From assembly GCA_027922465.2 (NCBI GenBank), contig BQMF02000008.1, positions 434,001-498,000 on the forward strand: 64,000 bases of DNA, read 5' to 3'. Numbering within the stretch: position 1 is the first letter of the stretch; every line of letters begins with the position of its first letter. The notes beneath the pieces were generated by a model. The model had not been told where the DNA came from, did not search any database, and saw only the letters and a program-made list of their open reading frames with translations. Positions 24,836 through 37,178 of the stretch are shown in pieces. The position numbers and the translations under genes are program-made. The DNA is from Turritopsis dohrnii (taxonomy: Eukaryota; Cnidaria; Hydrozoa; Anthoathecata; Oceaniidae).

Positions 24836-25110
24836 TTATTGGATTTCTGCGAAAGCTAGAAATACTTTAAGGCTTTGGTTTTTCTTCTTTTTTTGTCCAA
24901 ACCTAGCGCTTTTTTGAAATTTTGTGCGTGCATTTACATGAAACCAAGTCAACGTGCATTGCATGTCAGCGATAGATTTACGAAAAATTTCTGCGACATC
25001 ATGAAATCTATTACAACCGGCTTCGTTTTCCGTCTTTTTCTTACTGTCCAAACCTAGCGGGTTTTTTAAATTTCGTGCGTGCATTACACGAAACCATTTT
25101 TCATGCTTTA
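24836..25110 (-). repeat. Tandem fragment of LINE B inter-ORF region
   Basis: Two head-to-tail, diverged copies of a roughly 125-bp unit. On the minus strand each has a CGCACGAAATTT segment, then CGCTAGGTTTGGACA, then a purine-rich stretch, then TTTCGCAGAAAT. The same unit occurs once within LINE B at about 20720-20850. A further match, with CGTAAGGATTTCT, lies at about 25100-25140 versus about 21590-21640. It shows that the LINE B family carries this unit in variable number. Confidence 0.6.
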
Positions 25111-25975
25111 GCTGATTTTGTAGAAATCCTTACGCCTGTAAGGGCGGTTTGTTTTCTTGCGTTTTGACTTAAGAAGTGCATTCTACGCATTTGCAAGACA
25201 ATGGCGCAAACAAGGATTCGTTGCACAATGTATTTAGATGATGGGATATCTAGTGTAAAGTGTTTTGAATCATTATTCAATTATTCAATTAGTCAAAACT
25301 TGCACCATCACAAGAAGGAAAGTGGTTAGGATTCAATATCGATGCAACTCGTATGAAGCTCTTTGTTCCTAACGAAGATTGAAGTAGTTGCTTCGAACAA
25401 TGTGAAAACTATTACTAGGATCGCTAGAAAAATTATTTCAACTTCATTAGGAATTAGTTCATCGGCAAAGCTGGGTCTGTTACGAAAGTATTTGTTATAT
25501 GTCGGACGGACAAATCGATACTTCGGGGCTACATAAAAAACAGCACGTTTATGATACAATATCAAGCAAACGTTTTTCGAAAGTATACTAGAATAGAACT
25601 TACAAAATTCCAAAACATGATTTCCACAAGGATAATAGTCAAAAAATATTGAAACAAACAGTTATCGCGTCGGATTGACAAAATGCTTAATACTTTTGTA
25701 ACCGACCCAGCTATTTACAAGGCAAACTTATCATTTCATCAATTCGTTATTGTCTTGGCATGAGCCTAAACTTATCGACAACTGGACTTTTTATTTTGGC
25801 ATAGAAAGGTCTGAAACGGTTTTCAAATATTATATTGGTGGCTGACATGGAAACGTTTGAGTACATTCAAACACATTTGATCGCTTTGTTTACGATTTAA
25901 ACAGAAACATTCCTTTCTTCAATTACAAGTTTCATTTTCCCAATTCCTCAGCTGCAGACGAGTTTTCGTCAATAA
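25111..25975. other. No gene recognised
   Basis: A 95-codon minus-strand open frame here (25613-25326) begins with TTG rather than ATG and shows no known motif, so it is not called. Nothing else stands out. Confidence 0.4.
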
Positions 25976-27005
25976 GGACTTTAAGATTTTACAACCGGAA
26001 CGGGAACGGGAACGCCGTTCCGTAGTTAGGTTCTCGTTCCGGTTATGTGTAATAACGGGGATTAAGAAAGTGCGCGACTTCATAATGGCGCATTAAATTG
26101 TAAACAAACTTAGAAGCGCGAAAGACTGAAAGAGTAACAATGGAGAAAAAAGAGTTTTTACACCTTGCTCATTATGATAGAATTATTGATGATGAAGAAT
26201 TTTTATTACTTCTGGATTTAGAAAAATCCTCTAATCTGTATCTACCATACTGTAGGTATAAGAAGTTCAGCTTGAATAATCTAGCTGAAGATGAGTGTCT
26301 GGCTGAATTTCGCTTTGAAAAAGATGATATTCTAATTTTCAGAACAACCCTAAAAATCCTTGAGAGAATAATTTGTTGCAATGGCATGAATGTGTGTGGC
26401 CTCGAGGCACTATGTGTTTTTTTTTGGAAAGGTAAACCTCTACAGATACTCAGATATGGTACCTAGGTTTGCTAGGCCTGTACCTGAACTAATAAACAAT
26501 CATATTCTCAACCTAATTTATGACCGATGGAGACATTTATTGAGTGATATGAATCAGCTCTAGATATCACCTAATAATCACCAAATCTTTGCAGACATAG
26601 TGCACAAAAGTGATGCCCCATTGAACAACTGTTGAGGTTTCATAGATGGAATCGTAAGACCTATATGTAGACCAAACGAAAATCAGAGGATTGTTTATAA
26701 TGGGCACAAAAGAGTATATTTAATAAAGTTTTAATCAGTAGTAGCTCCTAATGGTCTAATTGCAAACTTATTTGAACCTGTAGAGGGTAAGCGCCACGAC
26801 AGTGGAATGCTCGGCGGTTTTTGCTCAGCAGTTTCAGCCATCTTTCTTCCTTGTGCGTTCACGTTTTCTCAGAACTTCAAAATGTGTGATTTCACGTTCG
26901 GAGCAAACAGAGCGAACTTCAAAATTTCATGGGAATCACCTCGCACATGCGCAGTCAAACGATATTATGAAGTTCCCGTTCCCGTTTTCGAAATCTTAAA
27001 GTCCC
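25976..27005 (+). mobile_element. Decayed PIF/Harbinger DNA transposon
   Basis: Terminal inverted repeats GGACTTTAAGATTT at 25976 and its complement ending at 27005, each followed inward by GGGAACGGGAAC-type sequence. A TAA target duplication flanks both sides (25973-25975 and 27006-27008), the 3-bp size expected of Harbinger. It encloses a broken transposase gene. At 1.03 kb it is shorter than an autonomous element, and the 3' part of the transposase and the Myb-like gene are missing. Confidence 0.82.
26140..26812 (+). pseudogene. Harbinger (HARBI1-like) transposase, truncated
   Basis: The frame 26140-26465 gives the N-terminal part (FRTTLKILERIICCNGMNV then GLEALCVFF), then a shift to RFARPVPELINN. 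After stops comes the catalytic region: GFIDGIVRPICRPNEN with the first Asp, GHKRVYLIKF, APNGLIANLFEPVEGKRHDS with the second Asp. The third acidic residue and C-terminus are lost where the right terminus begins. At least one frameshift and three stops. Confidence 0.82.
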
Positions 27006-27748
27006 TAATATCGAACAGCGGAATAAGCTAGACTCACAGGCTGGCCGATAAAGGAAAAGGAAATCAGAAAGAGAACTTTTTACAACGATGCTTGTAACAG
27101 CGCTCGACTGGGGTTCTTTGAGATATTTTTAAAACGTTAACAATGGATCAACTTCGGAATGGTCATATTGTGCATACTGTGGCTACTGCATCTGTTTGTG
27201 CAGTGTTCTGGCTAAAGAAGTTCCTGAGAATAGTTCACCTCGGGTTCATCTTGAGATAGATAACTACATTAAAGACAGTAAACTTCTTTTACTTTCGCTA
27301 TCTTGCGGAACTACTATCTCTTGCAACGGTTGCGACTCTTCTTACTCTTGAAAAACAAGATTTTAAAATTTTGCATCGACAAGTTTGATTGGCTGTTTGG
27401 GTAGTTTGAGTACGAAGTTGAGTTGTTTATTATTTATTTTACTTTTTTTCTTGATAGAAGAAAGACTTGCAAATCGTTAGCTATCTAGCTGCAACCAAAT
27501 GCAAATGTAGTTTAATCTAGTGCGCATGATTTAACAGCTGTGTATGAATGCATTCATCGGCTAGCAACACACATAATGTCGAAATGCGTATGAATAATTT
27601 ATCAATGTTAACACGCTTCATTTATCTTCACCTTTGGAGGAACATACTTTCTTTCGAAAATAAATAAAAGATAAAAATACCGATCAAGAGATTAATAATA
27701 TACGAACTTGCAGGTCTCTTGCAGCTAGTTTTGTAGCTGCATCAGATT
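27006..27748 (+). promoter_or_regulatory. Upstream region of the M13 peptidase gene
   Basis: About 740 bp between the Harbinger element and the peptidase start. No clear TATA box within 100 bp of the ATG. A small open frame from about 27143 (MDQLRNGHIVHTV) and an overlapping cysteine-rich frame are too short to call. The promoter must lie here or inside the Harbinger remnant. Confidence 0.35.
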
Positions 27749-30700
27749 ATGATGAAAATGGAGGAGTGGTCCTTACATCAGTATCGTGCATCTGGATCCG
27801 ATGAAGGGAAGAGAAACAAGGTTGCCGTTGGAACATGGTCACTTTTTCTGACAGGATTGGTTGCAATTTTAGTTTTTGGTTGTGTGATATTTATATTTCG
27901 ATCAGATTCGAGAGAAAATAACTTTGACGAACTTGTTACCACTGGAGGTGCTGTGCGTCGTCGTTTTATTAATCCAGTCAAAGAGAACTTTAAAAAATGT
28001 TCTACGGCGCAATGTAAAAAACTGAAAAAGTACATACTGGCGTCGATGAACGAAACTGTCGATCCTTGTGATAATTTCTATCAGTATGCGTGTGGTGGTT
28101 GGATAAAGAATAACCCTATTCCAACGACAAGCTCAACTTTTTCGACATTCTCAAAGTTGAACCAAAAAGTTGAAGTTATATTGAATAACATCTTAAGGAA
28201 GAAGGTTTCAAAAAAGAATAAGATATTAAAGAAAGTTAAATATTTCTATCAATCTTGCATGAATCAAAAAGCAATAGACAAAAAAGATAATAGGCCCATG
28301 CTAGCGTTAATTAAGTATTTGCACTCGTGGAGTTTGGGTGGTAGCAAACGATGGAATAAAGATACTTGGAATTTACATGATGTTTTGTTGAACATTCACT
28401 CTGACTTTACTTCATCGGGTGGTCCACTGTTTTCAGTGCATGTTAGCGACGACCCCCGACACAGTAGTAAACATATTCTGGAGGTAAGCTTAAGAAAATC
28501 ATTACTATGCTCGTCAAAATTATATGTAAGCTTTTTATGAATACAAATCGGTGATAAAGAATTTTTCAGCTTTTCTAGATTTACAAAAGTGGAATGCTCT
28601 CTGAGAATGTCTCTGAGAATTTAACAACTTAGCAACTGGCGACTGCTTTTCAAAAGTATCGTCAGATCTAGCTCCTGCTCACAAAAAGAACAAGGACTTT
28701 AAGGGCTTTAAGTGTCTATGTAACTTGTATGGACACAGAAAGCGATGACGATAAAATAATATCGATAGAACCTTACGCTTTATATCAAGTAACAGAGCTC
28801 ATCGCTTTCGAGATAATATGAATGGATTTTCTTTGTTAGATTGATCAAGCTGGGCCAAGCTTACCTCGAGAAATTTATTTAAATGACACAAAGGTACGCA
28901 TGTTATTATGTTAATATTACCAGATTAGGATTAGCTTTACATTGTCTTAATTCGAAAGACTTGTAAGCTTATATACTGAAACAAAGGTGTAGCAAATGTA
29001 ACAGGTCTGTAAATTAGATAACGCAACAGTATTCAGAAATTTAATCAAATATTGTTTTCAGACTCTCAAATCATACACTGTGTACTTGGAAGAAGTTGCA
29101 AAACTACTAGATTGCAAAGGTGACATTAAAAAACAAGCAAACGAAACAATTGAATTCGAAAGAAAGCTAGCAAAGGTAAGGCACTTTTTCTCCTAATTTT
29201 CAATAATAATAAAAGGTGAATCATTGCTGGTATAATGTTTGGGTTTAGATCAGTGTTCCAGACGATGTGAAGCAGGAATCGTGGTTTCGTCGAATGAAAC
29301 TAAAAGATTTAGAACGAGAAGTTCCAGATGTGAGAACCGTCTTTAATGTCATGTTTTTCAAAGAGAAATATGTGGACTAACAGCCTTCATTTTATTTTCA
29401 GTTCCCATGGTTCTCTTACATCAACAAAATTTTTGAAGGTCGTGCAACCATCGATAGAAATGAAGATATAATTGTCCCTTCACTTCCATACTTGAAAAAA
29501 ATGATGACGATTGTGAACACTACATCGAAAGAGTACGAAGCTTTGGTTGATTCCACATAGCCTAAAAATCTTCTACCTCACATATTCAATATTTTGTTGT
29601 GTTTTTTTTTTTGCCGTTTTTAGAATTTTGTCAAACTACATTGTTTGGAGTGTCATTCAAGATGAAGTGCCATATTTATCCAAAAAGTTTCTCAATGCCA
29701 GAATGAGATATAAAGAGAAGGTGTTAGGTTCAAAAGGATTGAGAAAAAGGTGGAAAACTTGTGTCTCGTACACCAACGAATATCTTGGTGAAGTGCTGGG
29801 AAAACTTTACAAAAAAAACCATTTCAAAGAGGAAGTTAAAAATGCTGTAAGTTGGACATTTTTAGGATGTAAAGCTTGGACCGTTTGCTTTTTTGTGATA
29901 TTTTATTGGGTCAATACCATAATGTCAAAGTAGTCAGTAAACTAAAAACAAGGTGAAAATCTTGTGCAATAAAATCTCAATAAAGTCCTTGTGTGAACTC
30001 GGAAATTGCAACTTTTAGGTCGAACATATGATCAAAAACATTCGAGAAGCTTTCAAAGATAATGTCGGATCTCTCACTTGGATGGATAGTCAGACTAAAA
30101 AGAGTGTTGAAGAGAAGGTACAAATAAAATCTTTCCAATTTGTTATCCAGATCTAACTGAATTTCAAAATGTTCTTGTAACTGACGATGTTATAGGCAGC
30201 AGTAATGAAAGATCAAGTAGGATACCCGCCATATATATTTAATGAAACAAGATTTGCTGAAAAATACAAGAATGTAAGGCAATATATTTTTCAAACGTTT
30301 TTCATTTTATTTAATATAAATGAAATTCTTCATGATCTATTTTTCATCTTTTAGTTGACTATCTTATCAGATGATTTGTTTCAAAACCGTCTGAACATCA
30401 TTAAATTTGCTCATAACAGAATGTTGAACAAAATAAGAAAGAAAGTAGACAAAGAAGAGTAAGCTTACTTTTTGCATGATTTTGCAAAGCTCCGACTATC
30501 CCAGTGTTCGTAGTGGGAAGAATCGTCACTGCCACCACAGTCACACGTTTTATTGAAATAGTTTGTATTGGACAGTAAAGAGTTGACAATATAAAGTGTT
30601 TCATCTTTGTAGATGGCCCATGGATCCACAGACAATCAACGCAATGTACAGTTTTAACCAAAACGGAATGAGTGAGTTGATAGATATATCTCTACGCCAT

Positions 30701-31798
30701 CTTATATTTGATTCATTTTACGAATAATCTGTTCCAAACTTTTCATTAGTTATACCTGCTGGTATTCTTCAGCCACCATTCTTTCATGGACCAAATATGT
30801 CTATGTAAGTTAACGTTGATATGCTTAAACAGGAAAGAAGTTACATATTTCTGTAAACTTAAATGATATTTTCTTTAGTGCAATGCTTTACGGTGCTATT
30901 GGCTCTATCCTTGGTCACGAATTGACCCATGGTTTTGATAACACCGGCCGAAAATTCAATAAACATGGTGAATTACGTAAGCAATGGTGGACAAACAGTT
31001 CGTTAGAAGCATTTAAATCTCGTTCACAGTGTATGGTTGACCAGTACAACTCATACAAAGTTCGTGGAAAATATGCTGTAAGTTGCCTGGTTGTTGTGCG
31101 GTGTGTGGTGTGCGTTGTGCGGTGTGTGGTGTGGTTGATTAAGCTTCTTGCTCAACTCCTATGTTATCTTTATTTATTTAGATCAATGGGAAATTAACAC
31201 TGGGTGAAAACATTGCAGATAACGGCGGATTCAAAACAGCACTTAGGGTGATCTTTAATTGAAAAATTTTCTTACATGTTATTTCAATGATTTTTATGAA
31301 ACTCTGACAATTATTTTGCTTGTGCAGGCATATTATGATTGGTTGAACAACAACCAGGCAGAAGAACAGATAATTCAGGGATTAGACTTCACAAATGATC
31401 AATTATTCCACTTGTCCTTTGCTCAGGTAAATTGCTTAATGATTCATCTCTGAACAATAAATAAATGACCAAAAAAAAAACCCAAATGATCAAAAATGAT
31501 GTGGTTCTTACATCAGGCATATTGCAGCAATAGTAGACCCAAAGAGCAGTATCTAGCAACACTGAATGATCGACATTCTGAAGAGGAATTCAGGTAATCA
31601 ATTGCTTGTTCGTTGTTGTTAGTTGCTAGCTAGCTCATAACTGATTGAAATAATAATACTTTACTTTTGTTTTCCAGAGTAATTGGCACATTGTCGAATT
31701 CCGTAGAATTCGCTGAAGCTTTCAACTGTGAATTAGGATCGCGCATGAATCCTGATGTCAAATGTTCTGTTTGGGTAAATGAAGAAGCCAAAAGCTGA
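27749..31798 (+). CDS. M13 family zinc metalloendopeptidase (neprilysin/ECE-like), 16 exons
   Basis: Type II membrane peptidase that cleaves small extracellular peptides. Exons: 27749-28483, 28840-28893, 29062-29175, 29249-29329, 29402-29532, 29624-29846, 30019-30117, 30196-30273, 30355-30458, 30613-30671, 30750-30804, 30879-31077, 31182-31247, 31328-31426, 31517-31593, 31678-31798. All introns are GT-AG and the joined frame is 2295 nt (764 residues), normal for the family. Short cytosolic tail, one membrane span (about 28-50), then [15 protein letters not shown]. Catalytic HELTH at 591-595, third zinc ligand in GENIADNGG (E653), [10 protein letters not shown] before it, and C-terminal CSVW (754-757). 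All active-site residues are present, so it should be active. An AATAAA lies at 31835. The exon 5 donor (29533) is the least certain junction. Neprilysin and ECE cannot be separated here. Confidence 0.93.
31085..31135 (+). repeat. GTGTGGTGTGCG minisatellite in M13 intron 12
   Basis: Short G/T-rich tandem repeat of TGTGCGGTGTGTGGTG units in the 104-bp intron between exons 12 and 13 of the peptidase gene. It is close to the donor site but leaves splice signals intact. Confidence 0.7.
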
Positions 31799-33854
31799 GA
31801 GGTTTCTATCTGAATGATAGCTGTTAAGTATTTAAATAAACGCTAGGTTTAGATGAAGCCATAACTTCATGGTTCTTTTCATACATAACAATATTGGCTA
31901 ATATTTTAATTCGCGACATTTATTCAGATTCGATGTTTAAGCTTTGTGTTTTATCTAACATTCCCATTAAAATTTTGTGTTTGAAAATTTCATCACTTAG
32001 TCTGGTCCGGATTTTGTTTCTTTGTTTTTGACAGAATGCTTTTGAATGTATTGATATGGCTTGAACTACCAATTCAGGAAAATTATCCGTTTTTATAACA
32101 CACGTTGATAAAATAACATATATTTGGTTGCACAACAATCGAAAATATTTTTTAAAGCAAAAAAATTATTTTGATGGAAATTTTATTTTATATGAATTAT
32201 AAGATTTTTATACAATTAAATGTGTTATTTCAGATCCCTCTTTGACCAAATAAGGTCTTCAAATAAAAGCATATTTTCTTGATAACAAAATTAAACATTT
32301 GTCTAACTTTTTACACTTCGGTAACTCGAGAAACACGAGAAATAGGGGAAAAATATGTTACATCATTCATAATTCAGTTTATATCTCAATATTTACAACT
32401 ATTTTGATTTCGTTTCATCCTTATCACATTTTGTGAAGTGCAATATGAACAGAATTATTATTAGGCACCTTAAATCTTAGTAAACTGTTATTATATATGT
32501 TATTTACACTTTAGATCTGAATCTTGGCCAGACGGAATATTACATGAACGACAAAATAACATCACAACTTCCTAACTTTTTTAGACGGGCGAAAAATAAC
32601 AGCCGGTAATAGTCAATGATCAAAAGACAAACGCGTTTGACCGAGAGAAAAGAGATTCGAACCGGACTCCGGCCATTTTAACCGGCAGATGTTACCAAAA
32701 CAAAATATTTCACTCAAATCTTTGTAAAGCGGTTACGTTCTACTAAGAAATCTCTTGATCTGATGTGGTCAATTGGTATGTGGCCATTCATCTTGAGGGA
32801 AGGGAATTATATGATGATATGAAATGAACATTTTTGACCGAGAGAATTTTGCCGGTCAACCTGCCCGGGGACTTTTTCTTTTCATCATTGACCAGCAAAT
32901 AACCTTTGTAGTTTTTCAGCTCGCGGCCACTTGTTTCGTTTATTTGAAGGAAAAATATTTACATATGCAATTTAGCCAGCAAAACAAATATAGACATGTT
33001 CGAGATAAAATGGGAAACTAGTAATCTAAACAGAGAAAAAGGGTTTAAGAGGAAATGCTAAGTTAAGCAAGATTATAAATGTATAACATACATTAGATTT
33101 CACGGAATATAAATTTGAATTTAAGGAAATTCTGAAATAATTCAATTAATCCCGTTGTTTTTAAAACCGCAATAATTTTGAATTTTCTTCGAATTGCACT
33201 AAAACTGAAAACCAAACATGCGATGATACTTTGTACGGACTTTGTACGGAATTGAGATATTTCTTTTCTGTTTTAAATTTTCTTGGCAGTTTATACGTTT
33301 TGAAGAAATCGAAGCAAGGTGAAAGTTATATCCTAACCTAAAAAGATCAGAAATGTTTACAAACGGATAATAGAAAGCTAAAAAAATATCATGGATTTCG
33401 AGGTTTGTTTTCTTGAGCCTGGGTCAAAGTGAAATTGCCAGATTATTTTTACATTGTTGTCTTACCTTGAATTACTTTTGTTCAACATAATATCATTTAG
33501 GATCTGGATATGTCTAGGTGAAAACACAGCAGTGACATCATTACTGACATTGTCCTGAGAATATTCCAGGCTGAGGTTTCGCTATGATTATATAAAAACG
33601 TGTGTATTCCAATATTCTGATCAAGGCATTTAATAATTTTGCATCTATGGCAATATTACCCTTTTGTGGTTTTTTATGTGGGGCGCGCATTTGGAAATTC
33701 CTTTATCTGGTGTAGATATAGGTAAAGGTAAAGAAACAAAAATGGTGCAAAAGCGTCGGTATTGAATTCTCGTTGAATGTAGAATTATCACTATACAATA
33801 AGTTCATACTCTTAAAATATCTGGATTCTTTTTTATAAAACGTAACATATACTT
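31799..33854. other. Intergenic, no gene recognised
   Basis: It begins with the peptidase 3' UTR (poly(A) signal AATAAA 31835-31840). An imperfect inverted pair, GACCGAGAGAA at about 32639 and 32837 plus TCAATGATCAAAA versus TTTTCATCATTGA, suggests a small decayed element at 32580-32900. No coding region supported. Confidence 0.4.
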
Positions 33855-34301
33855 TTATCGTTTTCCGCAAGATAATTTGCATTCGTTGCTAGACAGATTA
33901 CATGCAAAAGAATCTTGAATGCTTTTTGCAACATGGAAACATAGATCTCGAATTCCTTCACAATCCCCCAAACAGGCTCGCTTCTCCATCACCATACTAA
34001 TATCACTTGAATATCTGTGAAAGCGTTTTTCATTTTGAATTCGGTTATCTTGCACAATGTTTCGTTGGATGTTCTGTCCACCAATTGGAAACTCAGCATA
34101 CATGTTATCACAAATGTTTAAGCATCCTTTCTGAAATTGGATGCAATCTACTTCTTTTCCTAACTTTGTATAACACGTGAAATACATCTGAATGCATCGT
34201 CGTTGACATACGAACAAAGGGGCATTTTCTGTTTGCCCTGTAATCGCACACGCGCTTAATGTGATGGTACACAAAAACACCACTATCTGTACATGATCCA
34301 T
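33855..34301 (-). CDS. Secreted double six-cysteine peptide precursor 1
   Basis: 148-residue precursor: signal peptide (about 1-22), module 1 with cysteines at 32, 36, 43, 53, 60, 64, a linker, Lys-Arg at 107-108, and module 2 with cysteines at 110, 114, 121, 134, 141, 145. Both modules follow C-x3-C-x6-C-loop-C-x6-C-x3-C (loop 9, then 12). The ATG follows a minus-strand acceptor (CATTTTTTAG) by two bases, and the coding part is one exon. Module 2 starts ACLGDCEG, like its two paralogues at 46.6 and 49.4 kb. The protein ends CGKR, which is a possible amidation plus dibasic site. The cysteine positions on each predicted helix face one side, so each module can fold as a helical hairpin closed by three nested disulfides. 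I do not recognise the family. It could be a peptide hormone, an antimicrobial or a venom-type peptide. Confidence 0.82.
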   Translation of the reverse strand: MDHVQIVVFLCTITLSACAITGQTENAPLFVCQRRCIQMYFTCYTKLGKEVDCIQFQKGCLNICDNMYAEFPIGGQNIQRNIVQDNRIQNEKRFHRYSSDISMVMEKRACLGDCEGIRDLCFHVAKSIQDSFACNLSSNECKLSCGKR

Positions 34302-34303
34302 TT

Positions 34304-34518
34304 CTAAAAAATGAAAATATATTTTCTAAATAGTTTTCAGTCAAGCAACAATTAATCAATTCAAATTTAGATTTAATAAAATGTTCCCTCCATTTCGATT
34401 CTGACATTTCCATCAAGGCTTACTTACCTTTCTTGAGATGTATTTGGTACCGTGTTTTCTCTTCCAGTCACTCTTGATGAATGTTGTATCTCGTGAAGCC
34501 TCCTCACTCATATTTATA
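34304..34518 (-). promoter_or_regulatory. TATA box, 5' UTR exon and intron of precursor 1
   Basis: On the minus strand, TATAAATA (34518-34511) is followed about 85 bp later by a consensus donor AAG|GTAAGTA (intron 34427-34304) and the acceptor TTTTTTAG just before the ATG. This gives a TATA promoter with a short non-coding first exon (about 34485-34428) and a 124-bp intron. The ATG within the TATA region would lie upstream of the expected transcription start. Confidence 0.6.
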
Positions 34519-36540
34519 CTGAAAATTAAAACTTTTTATTATTGGAGATGACAAATTATTCCTGTTTTTATTCTATTCTTTCCTTTTTCTTTCTTTTTTT
34601 CTTTTTTTTTTTTTTTACATATTTTTTTTTCAGAGTAATTTTTTAACAATAATAGGTTCGAAAACAAATTCTCTTACGTTTTCTAACCCCGTTCTATTAT
34701 TTCCTGTGACAAAAAACATCTGTTCATTGCTTCCATATATATTGCATATGAAAGCGAAACCAGCTGTCTGGATTGGTAAATTTACAACAGAAGTTTTGTT
34801 TCCATTTGTCAAAAATGTCCCACTTCTTTATATGTTCGTTTTAATTGCAAAAACAAGTTTGATTTTCAAACTTATAGTTAAAACAAAAAGATATTACATT
34901 GTTATAATATTGGTTAATAATGCAAGCATTGTATTGAAATACAGAGTAATGACATGAATAAGTGAAGCTTTAAATGATGAACGGTGACTAGATGGTAGAA
35001 TCAATTACAAATGCCAGTACCGCCATGAAACCCTGTTTGGTTATTTGCTGGGTGTTGTTTGGACATGAGAGATAATCTTAGGCTATTTTTGTCAATGATA
35101 GAGAAATTAACATGCTCGTACCCTTCTGTCCAATTTTTACCAAAATTATATACTTTTGATTTTCTCAGCCAAACTTTTGTTTCAGTAATCAAAAATATTG
35201 CGGATCTCCTGCCCCTACTGATCTCCACAAAATAAAAAAAGGGAAATTGTTTAAAAACTTTATCATAATGGACTAAAGTATTTTGTGAACGTTCAAAAGC
35301 ACCTATAACAGTTGTAAAAGAATTATCAATTTACAAAAGCGGAAAATATGAAGTACGATTATTGAACCAGCTGCCTTTTTACTTACGTCAATTCATTTGT
35401 AGTTAGCTAGCAGCTGAACGAAGAGCCAATTTTAGAAATTTTGAAACTGAACATGAAATTTCCTATCAGCCCATATAAGGACAAAAGTTGTTCCCATTGA
35501 CAAGCTACGAAAAATCCACTCCCAGTACTTTTCGATTCCTGTGAATGAATGAATGAAATGAATGAATGAAAGGTCCAACGAGGGTATAAAAATCGATCTA
35601 GAATATCGCTGATGTGGCGTCAGTAAAGAAAATCATCAATTTCTATTTCCTTTTTTAATTTATGGGGCGAAAGTAGAAATTGAGAAAAATGGTTTTTAGT
35701 TATGATTAGATTAAATATGTTAATAAGCTTTCAAATTTTTAAGATTTGATTTGGAATTATATAGTTTCTAAAAGTAAAAGGAATTCTTTTTCTTAGCATC
35801 TTTGATTTACATTAATCAACATTCCAGAGGAAGACATCCGTTTTTGCAATATAATAAATAAGACGGATTTTTAAAAATCTTAAAAAATTTTTTTCCAATA
35901 AATTTTTCAATGATTATGTTAAGTAACAGTAAAATTGAAGAAAAAAGGAAAAAAAAAATAAAAAATGAAACAATGTTCTTCGACCGATTTTGTGAAACAT
36001 TTTCTTCAATTTTTTTTTTTTTCAAACTCCAGCCATTCAAGGATTGACTTTCTATTTCTTCGACACCATATTTCATGAATTAATTTTCTGGATACTTTAA
36101 TCGACTAGTTTTCTGAAAAGGGTACTGCCATGGGATTAAAGTTCAAGAATGTTTTTTTCCCGTGTTCAAGTCCTATGACACTCAAAATATCTCATTCTGT
36201 AAGTTGTAGCTGCATGATGTTACCAGATGGTGAAACAGCTACGTGACCATATTTGAAACGTTTCGTTTTATTTTAAACATTTTTAAACGTTCGTTGATCC
36301 ACTGAACTGAAAATCACTGAACTTGAAGATTTTTTAAAGCTTCGACGTGAGAAAAATAGAAAGAAACAAGGAGACATTGTAATATTTCCAATTTCATTTT
36401 TTAATTCATTTTCTTTTAACTTTCAATAGGTGATAAATTATGAAGAAGTTTTCCTTGTGAAGTTTGCACCGGTATACTCTTTTCAGCGTGTGAATATCAG
36501 GATATAACTCTCCCCTTTAGCAATTTTTCATCTTGTAACG
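34519..36540. other. Intergenic, no gene recognised
   Basis: Contains a T-rich tract (about 34570-34630), a GAATGAATGAAT microsatellite at about 35543-35570 and A/T homopolymers. No coding region supported. Confidence 0.4.
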
Positions 36541-36574
36541 GTATCGGTGGTACAAGGTCTTTGTACCATAGAAG

Positions 36575-36780
36575 TTTTTATCAACAGTTAACTCGAAGGC
36601 CGGATAACTCGAAATTACGTTACCTCGAACTATTTTATCTGATTCTTTGGAATTTCCTTGATACTTTTTCATAAAAAAATCCGGTTAACTCGAACCTCGG
36701 ATAAGTCGAACACTCGTTATCCCGAACCCTTTCTTTTGTCCCCCTGAGGCAAATTTCTTCGGATAATTCGAGTAAATAGA
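36575..36780. repeat. Tigger/pogo-type terminal fragment with iterated TAACTCGAA
   Basis: Repeated motif variants: TTAACTCGAA, GGATAACTCGAA, TACCTCGAAC, GGTTAACTCGAACCTCGGAT, AAGTCGAAC, TATCCCGAAC, GGATAATTCGAG. Iterated (T/G)AACTCGAA spaced by 15-70 bp is the usual terminal pattern of Tigger elements in animals. Only one end was found, so it is a fragment. Confidence 0.6.
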
Positions 36781-36908
36781 AAAGACGCGATTAATAGAAA
36801 TTTATTTATTTATTTATTTATTTAGATTTCTTTCTTTTTTATCAGTTCTCTCTTCAAAATTCATAAACATCTTTTTACTATGCATGCGCGATTTTGGTTT
36901 TAATTATG

Positions 36909-37178
36909 CAGCCACCTGATAGCTCTTGAAAATTACCTGGTGAAGATCTTCACGTGTTTGGCCTAATTATGGCTCATTCCAAACTTAAAGGTGTTTACTA
37001 CATTTGTCGTATGTTTACTACATTTGACGGAGTTACTACACTTGTCGTCGATTTTTACTGCATTTAGCGTTACTACATTTGACGGAGATTTTTACTAAAT
37101 TTAACGGAGTTACTGCATTTGTCGTAGAAAATTTACTACATTTGACGGAGTTACTACATTTGACGGTGTAGCAACAGT
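36909..37178 (+). repeat. Direct repeat copy A with TACTACATTTGACGGAG minisatellite
   Basis: Begins GCCACCTGATAGC, passes CACGTGTTTGGCCTAATTAT, then a minisatellite of TTACTACATTTGACGGAG-like units to 37170. It matches copy B at 39487-39787 in the same orientation and order, 2.6 kb away. It could be a segmental duplication or paired ends of a decayed element. No coding potential is claimed. Confidence 0.8.

Noticed and set aside
25326..25613. 95-codon minus-strand frame with one hydrophobic segment
   Set aside because: It begins with TTG, has no ATG near the start and no recognisable motif or splice context.
27143..27360. Cysteine-rich short frame upstream of the M13 gene (WSYCAYCGYCICLC)
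   Set aside because: It lacks an in-frame ATG with signal peptide, and its cysteine spacing does not match the peptide family.
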